Origin: Halomontanus rarus
Lineage (GTDB): Archaea; Halobacteriota; Halobacteria; Halobacteriales; Natrialbaceae
NCBI RefSeq assembly: GCF_017357405.1
Contig: NZ_CP071597.1
Coordinates: 930,001 to 994,000, forward strand
Length of the DNA stretch: 64,000 bases
Reading direction: 5' to 3'
Both the position numbers and the translations under genes were made by a program. The notes under the pieces are model-generated. The model did not search any database and was not told the DNA's origin. It saw only the letters and a list, made by a program, of their open reading frames with translations. Below, piece after piece: positions 53,139-62,822 of the stretch. Numbering within the stretch: position 1 is the stretch's first letter; each line of letters opens with the position of its first letter.

Positions 53139-53586
53139 TTCAATCGATAATTGTAGCCCCATGTAATATAGTTTGCCAGTGAATATCTTCTAATTGGTTG
53201 GCTATTTGCTAGAAGTATTTATTATTTAGCCAAACATTAGAACTCGGATCGCGGGAAAATACTGGCGTAGATACGAAGTGGATATCCGTATAGTGAACGG
53301 TCCTCTTCGATTGTCATCTACATCTCTCCTCTCGGAAAAGATACATACCGACTCAGCCCCGCAAAGTCAAGGGCTGGATGGTGACATATGGAATTATAGG
53401 TGTGTCCAGTGGCGAATTTGTCGAACATTCGAGACGAACGATACGAGTATAAAACCGCGGTTTGGTATCCAGACCGGAATTCGACGGTTCTGCCTATTCA
53501 GCCACTGAGAGACGTGTCATATCCCGAATCATATCGTTCGCTGACGAGAAATTATTTAATCCATTACTGTATTGGTGCCAGTAAAC
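53139..53586. other. Divergent intergenic region between the multicopper oxidase and transducer genes
   Basis: It contains TATA elements for both sides: CTATATTA (minus strand, 53164-53171) 26-33 bases before the oxidase start, and TTATTTAAT (53552-53560) before the transducer start. The middle part is AT-rich without recognisable genes. Confidence 0.6.
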
Positions 53587-56070
53587 ATGAGCGATGGTTT
53601 TTCGGCGTCACCGATAACGGCGCTTCGGGGGAGTTTTTCGAGGAAACTGGGTGTCTTGTTCTTGTGTGTCCTACTGCTCATCGCAGCAGTCGGGGGGATC
53701 ATCTACGTTCAGACCGGAACGGCACTCGAGCAGAGCACCAAAGACGAGATGACGCAGTCGACGACGCTCCAGGCGAATACCGTCGGAGAGTGGGTCGACC
53801 GGACGCGAGACAATACGCGACACATGGCGGCCTCGAGCCCCGTCGCCAGCGGGGACCTCCCGACGGTCGAGTCGTACCTCCGGTCCGAACATCAGGATGC
53901 CGCCGCCTCCGTCGCGGGTATTCACTACTACGATACGAGCGAACAAACGGTCCTCGCGAGCACGGATGGAGGCGCGGCCGACACCAACTACCGAGACGCC
54001 GGCGTCGAGTGGGCGACCGAGGACCTCTCCGTCGAGAGCGCGGAGCAAACTCGAGTGACCCACCCGTACCTAGATCCGACGACGGAGACGAAATCCGTCG
54101 CGTTCGTCAGTCAGGTGCCGGACGAACCCGACCGTGCGATCGTTCTGGTCGTCGATCTCGAGGCGCAGGTCGACGGACTCGAACGGCCCTCCTCGACGAA
54201 CGAGTCGTTCACGCACATTGTCGACGACCGGGGTACGGTCGTGATGAGCCACCACCTCGACGATATTAACACCCAGAACGTGGGGTCCGCGGACGAATAC
54301 GGAGTCGATTCGATGGCTGTCGAAATGGGACTCATGGGTGAGACAGGCTACATGGAAATGGAGATGGGCCACGGACACCAGGGGACGATGGCCATGGGGT
54401 ACGCGCCGGTGCCTGGAACTGATTGGGTCATAATGACCCACGTTCCCGCGGACGCCGCCTACGCGCTCCAGGACGACATCACCCGCTCGGTCTCCGCGCT
54501 GGTACTCCTCTCGATGCTCGGACTCGGCATCGTCGGCGCGGTGATCGTGCGCAACACGACTCGGCCGATCACGCAACTGGCCGAGCGCGCGTCCGAACTC
54601 GAGTCCGGAAACCTCGACACGGAACTGGAGACGAACCGGACCGACGAGATCGGTCAACTGTACGGGGCGTTCGACAACATGCGCGTCTCGCTTCGCGAAC
54701 AGATCGAGGAGGTAGAGCAAGCGCGGAACCGAACTGAGCGCATCAACGACCACCTCGAGGAAAAAGCAGCGGCGTACTCCGAGGTGATGCAAGCGTGCGG
54801 TGAGGGGGATCTCACCCGGCGGATGGATTCGGACAGTGAGAGCGAGGCGATGTCCGATATCGCCGTCGAGTTCAATCGGATGATCGCCGAGATCGAAGAG
54901 ACCGTCGATCACCTCTCCCGGTTCGCCGGCGAGGTCGCGGCCTCGAGCGAACAGGTCACCGCGAGCACGGAGGAGGTCCACACGGCGAGCGTGCAGATGA
55001 CCCAATCGATCGAAGAGATTTCCGCCGGTGCCGAGCAACAAAACGAGAGCCTACAGGAGGTCAACAGGGAGATGAACAACCTCTCGACGACGACCGAACA
55101 GATCGCCGCCTCCTCGAACAGCGTCGCCGATCTCGCCGAACGGACCGCAGAAACCGGGCGAGCGGGTCGGGAAGTCGCGACCGAGGCGATCGACGGCATG
55201 AACGAAGTCGAAGCCGAGTCCGAACGGGCCGTCGAGGCAATCGAATCGCTCGAGTCCGAGATCGCCCAGATCGACGAACTGGTCGAATTCATCAGCGAGG
55301 TGGCCAACCAGACGAACATGCTGGCGTTGAACGCCAACATCGAGGCCACTCGATCCGACGAGTCCGGTCAGGGCTTCTCCGTCGTCGCGTCCGAGGTCAA
55401 AGACCTCGCCGAGGAGACTAAAAACGCCGCGGAAGACATCGAGGAACGAATCGAGGTCATCAAGGAGGAGACCGACCGAACGACCGACGAGGTCAGACTC
55501 ACCAGCGAACGGATCTCCCGGTACCGAGACGCGGTCGAAAACACCGCCCAAGCACTCGAGGAGATTTCGGAGTACGCGACCGAAACGAGCGACGGCGTTC
55601 AGGAGATTTCCGCGGCGACCGAACAGCAATCGGCCTCGACGCAGGAGGTCGTCTCGATGGTCGATCAGGCGACGACGATCTCCGAGGAAACCACCGCAGA
55701 GGCCGAAACCGTCGTCGCCGCCGGCGAAGAACAGACCACCGCGCTCACGGAAGTCTCCCAGTCGATCAGCAACCTCTCGGAGCAGGCATCGACGCTCTCC
55801 TCGAGGCTCGACGAGTTCGAAACCGACGTCGACGACGATTCGAATCGGACGTCGGCAGTCAGTGCCGAGGATCCGGACTCGGAGTCGACCGACCGATCGG
55901 AACAGTCCCACGAGGATAGGGATGGAGCATCGTCCTCGCGTGACGCTGCCGAGGTGTTCTCGACCATCGACCGGGACCAAGACCGAGACCGAGACCGAGA
56001 CCGGGACGAGTCGCCATCCGAAACCGGCGACCAGAACGCGGAGCCACGGGACCGTTCGGCCGAGCAGTAG
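53587..56070 (+). CDS. Halobacterial transducer (methyl-accepting chemotaxis protein)
   Basis: An 827-residue membrane receptor starting at ATG 53587 ([20 protein letters not shown]). Two membrane helices ([20 protein letters not shown] and [20 protein letters not shown]) flank a Cache-type extracellular sensor of about 260 residues. A HAMP domain follows, then a signalling domain whose hairpin tip, [20 protein letters not shown], is clear. The C-terminus is an acidic Asp-Arg repeat tail. The sensor has an unusual Met/His-rich segment near residues 240-270 ([20 protein letters not shown], then [10 protein letters not shown]). Its divergent neighbour is a multicopper oxidase, which hints at metal sensing. 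Confidence 0.9.
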   Translation: MSDGFSASPITALRGSFSRKLGVLFLCVLLLIAAVGGIIYVQTGTALEQSTKDEMTQSTTLQANTVGEWVDRTRDNTRHMAASSPVASGDLPTVESYLRSEHQDAAASVAGIHYYDTSEQTVLASTDGGAADTNYRDAGVEWATEDLSVESAEQTRVTHPYLDPTTETKSVAFVSQVPDEPDRAIVLVVDLEAQVDGLERPSSTNESFTHIVDDRGTVVMSHHLDDINTQNVGSADEYGVDSMAVEMGLMGETGYMEMEMGHGHQGTMAMGYAPVPGTDWVIMTHVPADAAYALQDDITRSVSALVLLSMLGLGIVGAVIVRNTTRPITQLAERASELESGNLDTELETNRTDEIGQLYGAFDNMRVSLREQIEEVEQARNRTERINDHLEEKAAAYSEVMQACGEGDLTRRMDSDSESEAMSDIAVEFNRMIAEIEETVDHLSRFAGEVAASSEQVTASTEEVHTASVQMTQSIEEISAGAEQQNESLQEVNREMNNLSTTTEQIAASSNSVADLAERTAETGRAGREVATEAIDGMNEVEAESERAVEAIESLESEIAQIDELVEFISEVANQTNMLALNANIEATRSDESGQGFSVVASEVKDLAEETKNAAEDIEERIEVIKEETDRTTDEVRLTSERISRYRDAVENTAQALEEISEYATETSDGVQEISAATEQQSASTQEVVSMVDQATTISEETTAEAETVVAAGEEQTTALTEVSQSISNLSEQASTLSSRLDEFETDVDDDSNRTSAVSAEDPDSESTDRSEQSHEDRDGASSSRDAAEVFSTIDRDQDRDRDRDRDESPSETGDQNAEPRDRSAEQ
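55977..56012 (+). repeat. Hexamer repeat encoding a Asp-Arg tail
   Basis: About five GACCGA units encode the alternating Asp-Arg stretch at the transducer C-terminus. It is low complexity and possibly length-variable. Confidence 0.6.
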
Positions 56071-56234
56071 TCCGCGTCGAGCGTCGATCGTCGGTTCCGA
56101 TGCGTGCTGCGGGTAAACCGTTTTGACCGGAATCTCGAATCACGAGTAGAAGAGTGCCGTTCGTTCGAACGACGGACCCGCAATAGAACGGATATGCAGC
56201 GCCAGCGACGTACTCGGTGCCCGCTCGAGATCAC

Positions 56235-56726
56235 TCACGCACCGAACGTGTCGCGAAGGAGCGGATACCACGCGCCGAGAACGGCCCCGAAACAGAGAAA
56301 CGCCGGAAAGCTCTCGAGGTGGCGATACGGGAGCGAAAGTTCGAGGTCGGTGACGAACCCCAACCAGAGCGGAACCCCGTAGGCGACGATTCCGAGCCAG
56401 AGTACGATGCCGTAAGCGGTTCCGGTGCAGGCGCCGAGAAAGACGTTTCGGGGAACCTCTGCGAGTGGCATTGGGGTGTACCGTCCGCGAGAGAGACGCG
56501 CGCTCGTCGCGATGAACACGACGGTCGCGACGAGACTGTGCACGAAGACGAGCGCCCAGTCGTTTACGAGTCCGTCCAGTCGATACACCGCGGCCACCGA
56601 CTCGAGTTGTCCGGTCGCGTGCAGAATACCGCCGAACGAAGCCCCTGCGATCAGCGCCACCCCCATCACGGTGAAAACCGTCGCTAGAGACGGAAAGTTA
56701 ATAGTCCACGACTGTCTGTGCGACAT
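56235..56726 (-). CDS. Four-helix membrane protein, paralogue of the one at 35085
   Basis: A protein of about 163 residues (MSHRQSWTINFPSLATVFTV) with four hydrophobic helices. Three in-frame ATGs exist (56747, 56735, 56726); the TATA-like ATAAATATATA (minus strand, about 56750-56760) is leaderless-spaced to 56726, so I use that one. GGILHATGQLESVAAVYRLD resembles GSILHALGELVVLGQLVGS in the protein at 35085-35516. The function is unknown. Confidence 0.6.
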   Translation of the reverse strand: MSHRQSWTINFPSLATVFTVMGVALIAGASFGGILHATGQLESVAAVYRLDGLVNDWALVFVHSLVATVVFIATSARLSRGRYTPMPLAEVPRNVFLGACTGTAYGIVLWLGIVAYGVPLWLGFVTDLELSLPYRHLESFPAFLCFGAVLGAWYPLLRDTFGA

Positions 56727-56929
56727 GAACGACATATTCGAATGCATTTGTATATATTTATCTTATTTTCGTACATATGTCTAGAATTTTGACAGGCGTG
56801 GTGAATTATATCGGAAATCTCGCTCGTTGACGTGCCGTTCGTCGGACGATACGGTCTCCACTCCCCAACCGCGTTGGTTGGCGTCTCCCGAACCGGTCGG
56901 CCACACTGTCGATCCGAACGCGGTACCGC

Positions 56930-57253
56930 TCAGTTCGTTCCGTCGTTTTCGTCGTCCTCGCAGCGGGCGAAGCCCACGTTCGGGTCGCGAATCAACGACT
57001 CGAAATCGTCGACTTCCTCGTACCGATCCCGGTGGACGAGTGCCGCCTTTCCGAGCGACGTGATTTCGTACAGGCCCGATCGGTCCGCCGGCCCGATCTT
57101 TCTGACCAGACCGTAATCCTCGAGGACTGGTAGTCGAGTATTAATGTTTTTCCGACTCTTTTCGGTGTGCGATGCCAGATTCGACGCGACGTTGCGGCCG
57201 TGTTCCTCGAGCGCCTCGAGAATACGGAAATCCGTCGGCTGTCTCAATCTCAC
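56930..57253 (-). CDS. Winged-helix regulator, PhiH1-repressor-like
   Basis: A 107-residue DNA-binding protein (MRLRQPTDFRILEALEEHGR). The helix-turn-helix is VASNLASHTEKSRKNINTRL, the wing is near LVRKIGPADRSGLYEITSLG. Such proteins occur as haloarchaeal phage repressor-like or stress regulators. It stands alone, with AT-rich DNA upstream (57310-57340). The target is unknown. Confidence 0.75.
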   Translation of the reverse strand: MRLRQPTDFRILEALEEHGRNVASNLASHTEKSRKNINTRLPVLEDYGLVRKIGPADRSGLYEITSLGKAALVHRDRYEEVDDFESLIRDPNVGFARCEDDENDGTN

Positions 57254-57379
57254 TGTCTCTCTCCCTGCGAGATATCTCGCTCCCCGTAACTATCACTTGT
57301 GGCTAGTATCCAATGATGATAATTATATTTAAATAGAACGATACGATTCTAATCGAACGGTTCGCGACTGCCAGAGCGG

Positions 57380-57706
57380 CTACGACTCCGTGTCGACCAG
57401 CTCGGCCTCCCCATGGGTCTCGTCGACGGCGGTGACGCGAACTGTCGCCTCGATCGTCGCAATCTCCGCCTCGAGAAACAGGACGAACCCGCCGTCGGTC
57501 TTGCAGACGAGGGTGCCGTCGTGTTTCTCGTCGACGATGTCGACGACGAGTTCGTCGCCCGGTTCGGGTTTGCCGCCGAGGGATTCGCCGCAGCGCCAAC
57601 AGTCGGCATCGTACTGCGCCGACCCTTCGGGGGCGTTGCTCGCCCCGCACCTCGGCGTGTCACACTTGATGAACGAGTCGTGTTGGCCCGGTTGATATCG
57701 TCCCAC
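57380..57706 (-). CDS. TRAM-like domain protein with zinc ribbon
   Basis: A 108-residue protein from GTG 57706 (VGRYQPGQHDSFIKCDTPRC). A zinc ribbon (KCDTPRCGASNAPE ... DADCWRCGESL) precedes a TRAM-like beta domain: PGDELVVDIVDEKHDGTLVC, then KTDGGFVLFLEAEIATIEAT and VRVTAVDETHGEAELV. TRAM domains bind RNA, so a role in RNA or translation is plausible. The start is uncertain because the frame is open upstream to 57826. Confidence 0.65.
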   Translation of the reverse strand: MGRYQPGQHDSFIKCDTPRCGASNAPEGSAQYDADCWRCGESLGGKPEPGDELVVDIVDEKHDGTLVCKTDGGFVLFLEAEIATIEATVRVTAVDETHGEAELVDTES

Positions 57707-57852
57707 ACCGTCACGTCTGTACTGCCGTGTAAAAGTATGCCGCTCCGGACGAGAAACTCGAGCCTCTTGCCGGCGGACGGCTCGGGCGACGAACCGACCT
57801 GTCGAGGAGTGGTCGAACGAGCGCAACCGGGCGAGAGGGGTCGAAATCGCCC

Positions 57853-58578
57853 CTAGTCGGCGACGACCGACTCCTGCAATCGCTGCTCGGCCTCGTCGCG
57901 GTCCTCCGGATAGCCGATGTCCATGCGCCAGCCCTCGAGTGCGATCGCGTCGATCGTCCGCCCGCTCTGGATCAATAGGTCGATCGCCTCGCTGATCTCG
58001 TACTCGCCGCGATTGGACGGCTGGACGAGTTCACACGCTGGGAAGATCGCCGGCGAGAACGTGTAGAAGCCGGTCATCACGAGGTTCGACGGCGGATCGT
58101 CGGGTTTCTCGACGACGTCGGTGATCTCGCCGTACTTGTTGGTGTCACAGACGCCGTACCGGCTCGCTTCCTCCCACGGCACTTCTTCGACGAGGAAGGC
58201 CGCATCCGCGCGGTCTTCTTGCTGGCGACGGACGACGTCCTCGAGGTTGGCCTCGAAGACGTTGTCGCCGAGAATGAGCATGAAGTCGTCGTCGATGTGT
58301 TCCTCGACGGTTAACAGCGCGTGCGCGAGTCCGTTCTGCTCGCGCTGGTGGCAGTACGTGATACCGACGTCGCGGTACTCGTCGCCGTAGTGTTCGATAA
58401 TCTTCTCCTTGAGATAGCCGACGACGACGACGAACTCGGTCGCACCGAGGTCGACGAGCCGGTCGAGACAGTGCGTTAGAATCGGTTTTCCGTCGACTTC
58501 GACCATTCCTTTCGGTTTGTCTTCCGTCAGCGGCCGAAGTCGCGTTCCTTCGCCAGCAGCGAGGACGACTGCTTTCAT
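57853..58578 (-). CDS. Sugar-phosphate nucleotidyltransferase, paralogue 2
   Basis: A 241-residue enzyme (start ATG 58578, MKAVVLAAGEGTRLRPLTED). It is nearly identical in its middle to the paralogue at 43529-44356, including DNA runs of more than 75 identical bases, but diverges at both ends and lacks the acidic tail. It lies next to galT and galK and probably supplies UDP-glucose or another NDP-sugar for galactose metabolism. The nucleotide used is not certain. The middle segment was probably homogenised by gene conversion or the duplication is recent. Confidence 0.9.
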   Translation of the reverse strand: MKAVVLAAGEGTRLRPLTEDKPKGMVEVDGKPILTHCLDRLVDLGATEFVVVVGYLKEKIIEHYGDEYRDVGITYCHQREQNGLAHALLTVEEHIDDDFMLILGDNVFEANLEDVVRRQQEDRADAAFLVEEVPWEEASRYGVCDTNKYGEITDVVEKPDDPPSNLVMTGFYTFSPAIFPACELVQPSNRGEYEISEAIDLLIQSGRTIDAIALEGWRMDIGYPEDRDEAEQRLQESVVAD

Positions 58579-58741
58579 GTACGTACGATACACTGTCCGC
58601 CGGTATTTGTCTATTCTGGTTACATTGAGCCACCAAGTGAACGTCGTCCGTGATAGCGTACCCGTCCGGTGATCCGATGAGCCACACCGCGACCTCGAGT
58701 GGGCGATCAGATACCCTGCTTGCGGTTCGCCGGTGACTGCC

Positions 58742-59752
58742 TTACCACTTGAGATCGTCCGACTCGGGCGCGACCTCCCGGAGCGCCGCCGCCGACTCCT
58801 CGGGGAGCGTGTTGTTGATGTAGGTTCCCGCGCCGCGCTCGCTTCCGGCGAGGTACTTCAGCTTCTCCGCGGTTCGGTAGGGCGGGTAGAACTCGAGGTG
58901 GAAGTGCGCGGACTCCTCGTGGGAACCATCGGTCGGCTGCTGGTGGGTGGCCATCACATAGGGGAACTCGTCGAACTCGGCGTCGAACAGCGAGTCGTAG
59001 GCCACGAGCAGGCGCTTCAGGATCGCGGCCAGATCGCGCCGCTCGCCCGCGTCGAGGTCGTCGATCGAGGGCCGGTGCTCGTTGGCGTACACGTGGACCT
59101 CGTAGGCGTAGCGGGCGAAGAAAGGGACGACGGCGGTGAACGAGTCGTTTTGAACGACGACACGCTCGCCCTCCCGTTCCTCGCGGTCGCGGACCGTACA
59201 GAACAGACAGTCGCCGGTCTCGGCGACGTGTTCGGCGCTGGACTCGAGTTCCCGTTCGATCACCGGCGGGACGAAGGGGTAGGCGTAGATCTGGCCGTGA
59301 GGGTGCTGGAGGGTGACGCCCATCTCCTCACCTTTGTTCTCGAAGACGAACACGTACTCGACGTCGTCCTCGCTGCCGAGCTCACGGTAACGGTCCTGCC
59401 AGACCTGTACGAGTTTATGAAACTGCGACACTGGCTTTTCCGAGAGCACCCCGTCGTGATCGGACGTGAAGAGGACGACTTCACAGACCCCCGACGCGGG
59501 GCCGACCGAGAAGAGGTCGTCTTCGTCACCGCCATCGATCGCGGGCGCCGGCGGCTCGCGCTGGAGGGAGGGAAACCCGTTCTCGACGACCGCGATGTCG
59601 TAATCGTCCTCGGTGATCGCCGTCGGGTGTCCCGATTCGTGGGACGGACAGAACGGACAGTAGTCCGCGGGGGGTTTGAACGTCCGTGCCTGGCGGTGTG
59701 TCGCCGTGACGACCCACTCCTGCAGGACGGGGTTCCATCGTCGTTCAGACAT
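58742..59752 (-). CDS. galT: Galactose-1-phosphate uridylyltransferase
   Basis: A 336-residue HIT-superfamily enzyme of the Leloir pathway, starting at ATG 59752 (MSERRWNPVLQEWVVTATHR). It exchanges UMP between UDP-glucose and galactose-1-phosphate. The active-site H-P-H is in VTLQHPHGQIYAYPFVPP, and a zinc-binding CPFCPSHESG precedes it. The later HFHLEFYPPYRTAEKLKYLA is a further family motif. It lies between galK and a nucleotidyltransferase, all on the minus strand, and is preceded by a 34-codon peptide gene one base away. Confidence 0.92.
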   Translation of the reverse strand: MSERRWNPVLQEWVVTATHRQARTFKPPADYCPFCPSHESGHPTAITEDDYDIAVVENGFPSLQREPPAPAIDGGDEDDLFSVGPASGVCEVVLFTSDHDGVLSEKPVSQFHKLVQVWQDRYRELGSEDDVEYVFVFENKGEEMGVTLQHPHGQIYAYPFVPPVIERELESSAEHVAETGDCLFCTVRDREEREGERVVVQNDSFTAVVPFFARYAYEVHVYANEHRPSIDDLDAGERRDLAAILKRLLVAYDSLFDAEFDEFPYVMATHQQPTDGSHEESAHFHLEFYPPYRTAEKLKYLAGSERGAGTYINNTLPEESAAALREVAPESDDLKW

Positions 59753-59753
59753 G

Positions 59754-59858
59754 TTAGATCTCCGTCTTGTCTGCGTCGACGTCGTCGCGCTCGTCGTCGT
59801 CGAACTCATAATAAATGAGACGGTTCCCGTTCTCGTTTTCGACTTCTCGTTTCTCCAT
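59754..59858 (-). CDS. 34-residue peptide gene before galT
   Basis: ATG 59858 opens MEKREVENENGNRLIYYEFD then DDERDDVDADKTEI, a highly acidic peptide ending one base before the galT start. The acidic composition and the tight spacing suggest it is translated and coupled to galT. The function is unknown. Confidence 0.5.
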   Translation of the reverse strand: MEKREVENENGNRLIYYEFDDDERDDVDADKTEI

Positions 59859-59992
59859 GCGGCGTCACTTTCCGGGCAACGAGTAATAGTTCACGATTGT
59901 CCGCCAATCGAAAGCGGGTCGAGCCGGTTTGGTGGGGGCTCGGACGAACCGACTCTCCGAGCGCGTCTCAGCCAGTGTCCTGACAGACTCGC

Positions 59993-61237
59993 TCACTCCG
60001 AGCGCGTCTCAGCCTCGAGCGTGACCGCGTCGTCTCCTCGCCCCTGTCCTCCTCCCTCCTCTACCTTGAGCTCGACACCCGCGCCGGCCGCGGGTTCGCA
60101 CACGTAACTCTCGGGGTCGATCCCGGTCTCCGCTCGATAGCCGGTGCGGATCGTCTCCCGTACGTCGGCGACGGCGTCGCGTTCGACGAGACAGACGACG
60201 CTACCACCGAAGCCGGAGCCGGTCATTCGAGCGCCGAGAACGCCGTCGTGCTCGCCGGCGAGTTCGGCGACGAGGTCGAGTTCCGCACAGCTCGTCTCGT
60301 AGTCCTCGCGCAGACTCTCGTGTGACTCGGCCATCAACGCACCGACCGTCTCGAGGTCGCCGTTCTCGAGGGCCTCGGCGGCTTCTCTCACGCGTTCGTT
60401 CTCCGCGAGGACGTGTCGACAGCGCTTTCGGATGGTCTCGGGGAGTTCGGCCGCGTGTTCTTCGAACAGTTCGGGAGAGACGTCCCGCAAGGACGACACC
60501 GACTCGTCTGCGAGGCGATCGAACGCGTCGACGGCCTCCTGACACTGGCGGACCCGCTCGTTGTGTGCGTCCTCGACGAGGTCGTGTTGGACCCCCGTAT
60601 CCACGACGAGGATCTTGATCCGCTCGGCGTCGATGGGGACGAGTTCGAACGTCTCCGTCCGACAGTCCAGAAAGAGCGCGCTGTCGGCCTCGCTGAACGT
60701 GGCGGCGAACTGATCCATGATGCCACAGCCGACGCCGACGAACTCCGTCTCCGCCTCCCAGGCGGTCTTCGCGATCTCGTCCTCCGAGAGCCCGAGATCC
60801 GCGATCGAGTCGATCGCGGTCGCAGCTGCGACCTCGAGCGCCGCCGAGGAACTGACGCCCGCGCCGATGGGCACGTCGCCCGCGACCGCGAGATCCATTC
60901 CACCCGGTTCGTAGCCGCGCTCGAGGAGCCGATCGAACACGCCGATAACGTAATCGGACCAGTTCGTCTCGCCGTCGCGGTCGCGGTCCGCGAGCGAGAT
61001 CGATCTGCGTTCGTCCAGCGACAGCGAGTAGAGGTTCACCACGTCGTCAGTTCGCGCGCGCCCCGCGATCACCGTTCGTCGATCGATCGCCGCCGGAAGG
61101 ACGACCCCCTCGTTGTAGTCGGTGTGGCCGCCGATTAGGTTGACTCGTCCCGGTGCGGATGCGATCGTGATCTCCCGGTCGCTGTCGCCGAACTGCTCGA
61201 GTAACGCCTGCTCGCCGCGGCGGATATGCTCGCTCAT
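59993..61237 (-). CDS. galK: Galactokinase
   Basis: A 414-residue GHMP-type kinase phosphorylating galactose. The galactose-binding signature SAPGRVNLIGGHTDYNEG is near the N-terminus, the ATP-binding PIGAGVSSSAALEVAAA in the middle and the third GHMP motif GARMTGSGFGGSVVCLV near the end. Together with galT, and with an epimerase at 44.4 kb, it would complete a Leloir route from galactose to glucose-1-phosphate. The C-terminal 25 residues are an acidic or Gly-rich extension. It is transcribed toward galT with a gap of about 130 bases. Confidence 0.93.
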   Translation of the reverse strand: MSEHIRRGEQALLEQFGDSDREITIASAPGRVNLIGGHTDYNEGVVLPAAIDRRTVIAGRARTDDVVNLYSLSLDERRSISLADRDRDGETNWSDYVIGVFDRLLERGYEPGGMDLAVAGDVPIGAGVSSSAALEVAAATAIDSIADLGLSEDEIAKTAWEAETEFVGVGCGIMDQFAATFSEADSALFLDCRTETFELVPIDAERIKILVVDTGVQHDLVEDAHNERVRQCQEAVDAFDRLADESVSSLRDVSPELFEEHAAELPETIRKRCRHVLAENERVREAAEALENGDLETVGALMAESHESLREDYETSCAELDLVAELAGEHDGVLGARMTGSGFGGSVVCLVERDAVADVRETIRTGYRAETGIDPESYVCEPAAGAGVELKVEEGGGQGRGDDAVTLEAETRSE

Positions 61238-61515
61238 TTAGCTACCCACAACTCCCACGGTGAGGCATATATTCGTATCGTATGTGTTCGAGATTCGATA
61301 GAAAATTCCCTCGGAAGTGAGTCAATTGTCGGTGGACCAATTCGGAAACGTGCTCTCGGGAACCGATCGCCTTCAGTCGTCGACGTGGAGGCGAGAACGG
61401 TGTCCGATCCCCTCGGCCGACTGCAACTCGAGCGGACGACGCCTCGTGATCTCGGCTGTTCGAGAACGACCCATCGGCGATTCGTCAGCCAGTGACGATT
61501 CGACGGGTGGTCGAA
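61238..61515. other. Intergenic region upstream of galK
   Basis: 278 bases with no recognisable gene. It probably contains the galK promoter. Confidence 0.4.
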
Positions 61516-62604
61516 CTATTCGGACGAGGACTCGGGCTCGGGTTCGGGCACCAACGCACCGGACTCGACCATCGCGTGAAGCGGGTTGTCGTCGATCTCG
61601 AGCGGACAGTCGACGCGACCGCGCCGACGAGCGGACTCCCAGATTCCGAAGATGATCTCCGTAGTGTTCAGCGCCTTTCGGGCGCTCAGTTCCGGTTCCG
61701 CGCCGGTCTCGAGGCAGTCGACGACGTGTTCGATCGCGTCGCCGATCGGTTCGGTCCACTCGCCCTCCTCGATCGCGCGGTACTCCCAGTCCTCTCCGTA
61801 CTGGCGCCAGCGGATCGTCTCGCTCTCGCCGTCGGGATCGACGTCCAGGGTGCCCTCTGTCCCGACGAACCGGAAAAGAGCGGGGACGAACGATCCGCCC
61901 ACACCCGTCGAAATCACCGCCTGAACGCCGTCGTCGTACTCCCAGAGGCCGAACGCCTGGTTCTCGTTGTGCGCGCCGAACCACTGTTGTTCCTCGCGGT
62001 AATCGATCTGGCCGATGACCCACTCGGCAGGGCGGTCGCCGGTAACGAATCCCACGAAGTCGATCGCGTGGGTCCCCCAGTCGTAGATGTTCGGCGGTGC
62101 CAGTTCGACGCGTTCGACGTCACCGATCTTCCCCGAGTCGACGAGGTCGCGGGCCTCTGCCCACGACGGCTTGAATCGTCGCTGGTGGTTGAACGTCAGC
62201 TGGACGTCGCGGCGCCAGCAGATCTGTGCCATCCGCTGGGCGCCACCCCACGTGAGATCCATCGGCTTCTCGCAGTGGATCGCGTCGACACTGCCGGCCC
62301 GTGCGCAGTCGACGACGATGTCCGCGTGGATCGCCGGCGGCACGCAGATGGAGACCACGTCCGGTTCGGCCTCGGTGAGCAACCGCTGGTAATCCTCGTA
62401 CGTGTGCCCCTCGTCGATGTCGAACGTCTCCGCGAACGCGGCCGCGTTCTCGGGCACGATATCGGCGCAGGCGACCAGTTCACAGTTTTCGAGTCGCTGG
62501 TAGACCTCGGCGTGGTGGTAGGCCATCGCGAACCCGGAGAAGTCAGGATCGTCGGGGTCGCTGCCCGTTCCGATGAGTGCAACGTCGTGTGCGTGTGAAT
62601 CCAT
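61516..62604 (-). CDS. Gfo/Idh/MocA family oxidoreductase
   Basis: A 362-residue protein (MDSHAHDVALIGTGSDPDDP). The Rossmann segment has ALIGTGSDP, and E-K-P is in IHCEKPMDLTWGGA. The second-domain motif IYDWGTHAIDFVGFVTGD carries a histidine in the expected position, and the C-terminus has a Glu-rich tail. It is encoded upstream of galK on the same strand. It might oxidise galactose or another sugar, but family membership alone does not show the substrate. It is the fourth member of the family in this window. Confidence 0.87.
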   Translation of the reverse strand: MDSHAHDVALIGTGSDPDDPDFSGFAMAYHHAEVYQRLENCELVACADIVPENAAAFAETFDIDEGHTYEDYQRLLTEAEPDVVSICVPPAIHADIVVDCARAGSVDAIHCEKPMDLTWGGAQRMAQICWRRDVQLTFNHQRRFKPSWAEARDLVDSGKIGDVERVELAPPNIYDWGTHAIDFVGFVTGDRPAEWVIGQIDYREEQQWFGAHNENQAFGLWEYDDGVQAVISTGVGGSFVPALFRFVGTEGTLDVDPDGESETIRWRQYGEDWEYRAIEEGEWTEPIGDAIEHVVDCLETGAEPELSARKALNTTEIIFGIWESARRRGRVDCPLEIDDNPLHAMVESGALVPEPEPESSSE

Positions 62605-62822
62605 ACCACCGGATGCGAGATTCGGCGGTAAAAGGATTTGTTCCTCCCCCGATCACTGCCGCGACGTTCCAGTCGGTCTCCGCGTGTCCTCCGATGACTC
62701 GAGCGAACGAACCGTCCGCGCCGTCGACGGTGGCCGAGGTCGTTCGTATTCGTCGTGCGAAGTGATCGAACCCCGACGGTCGACAGTGACGATGACGAGA
62801 ACGAGACAGCGAGAGTCGTCTC

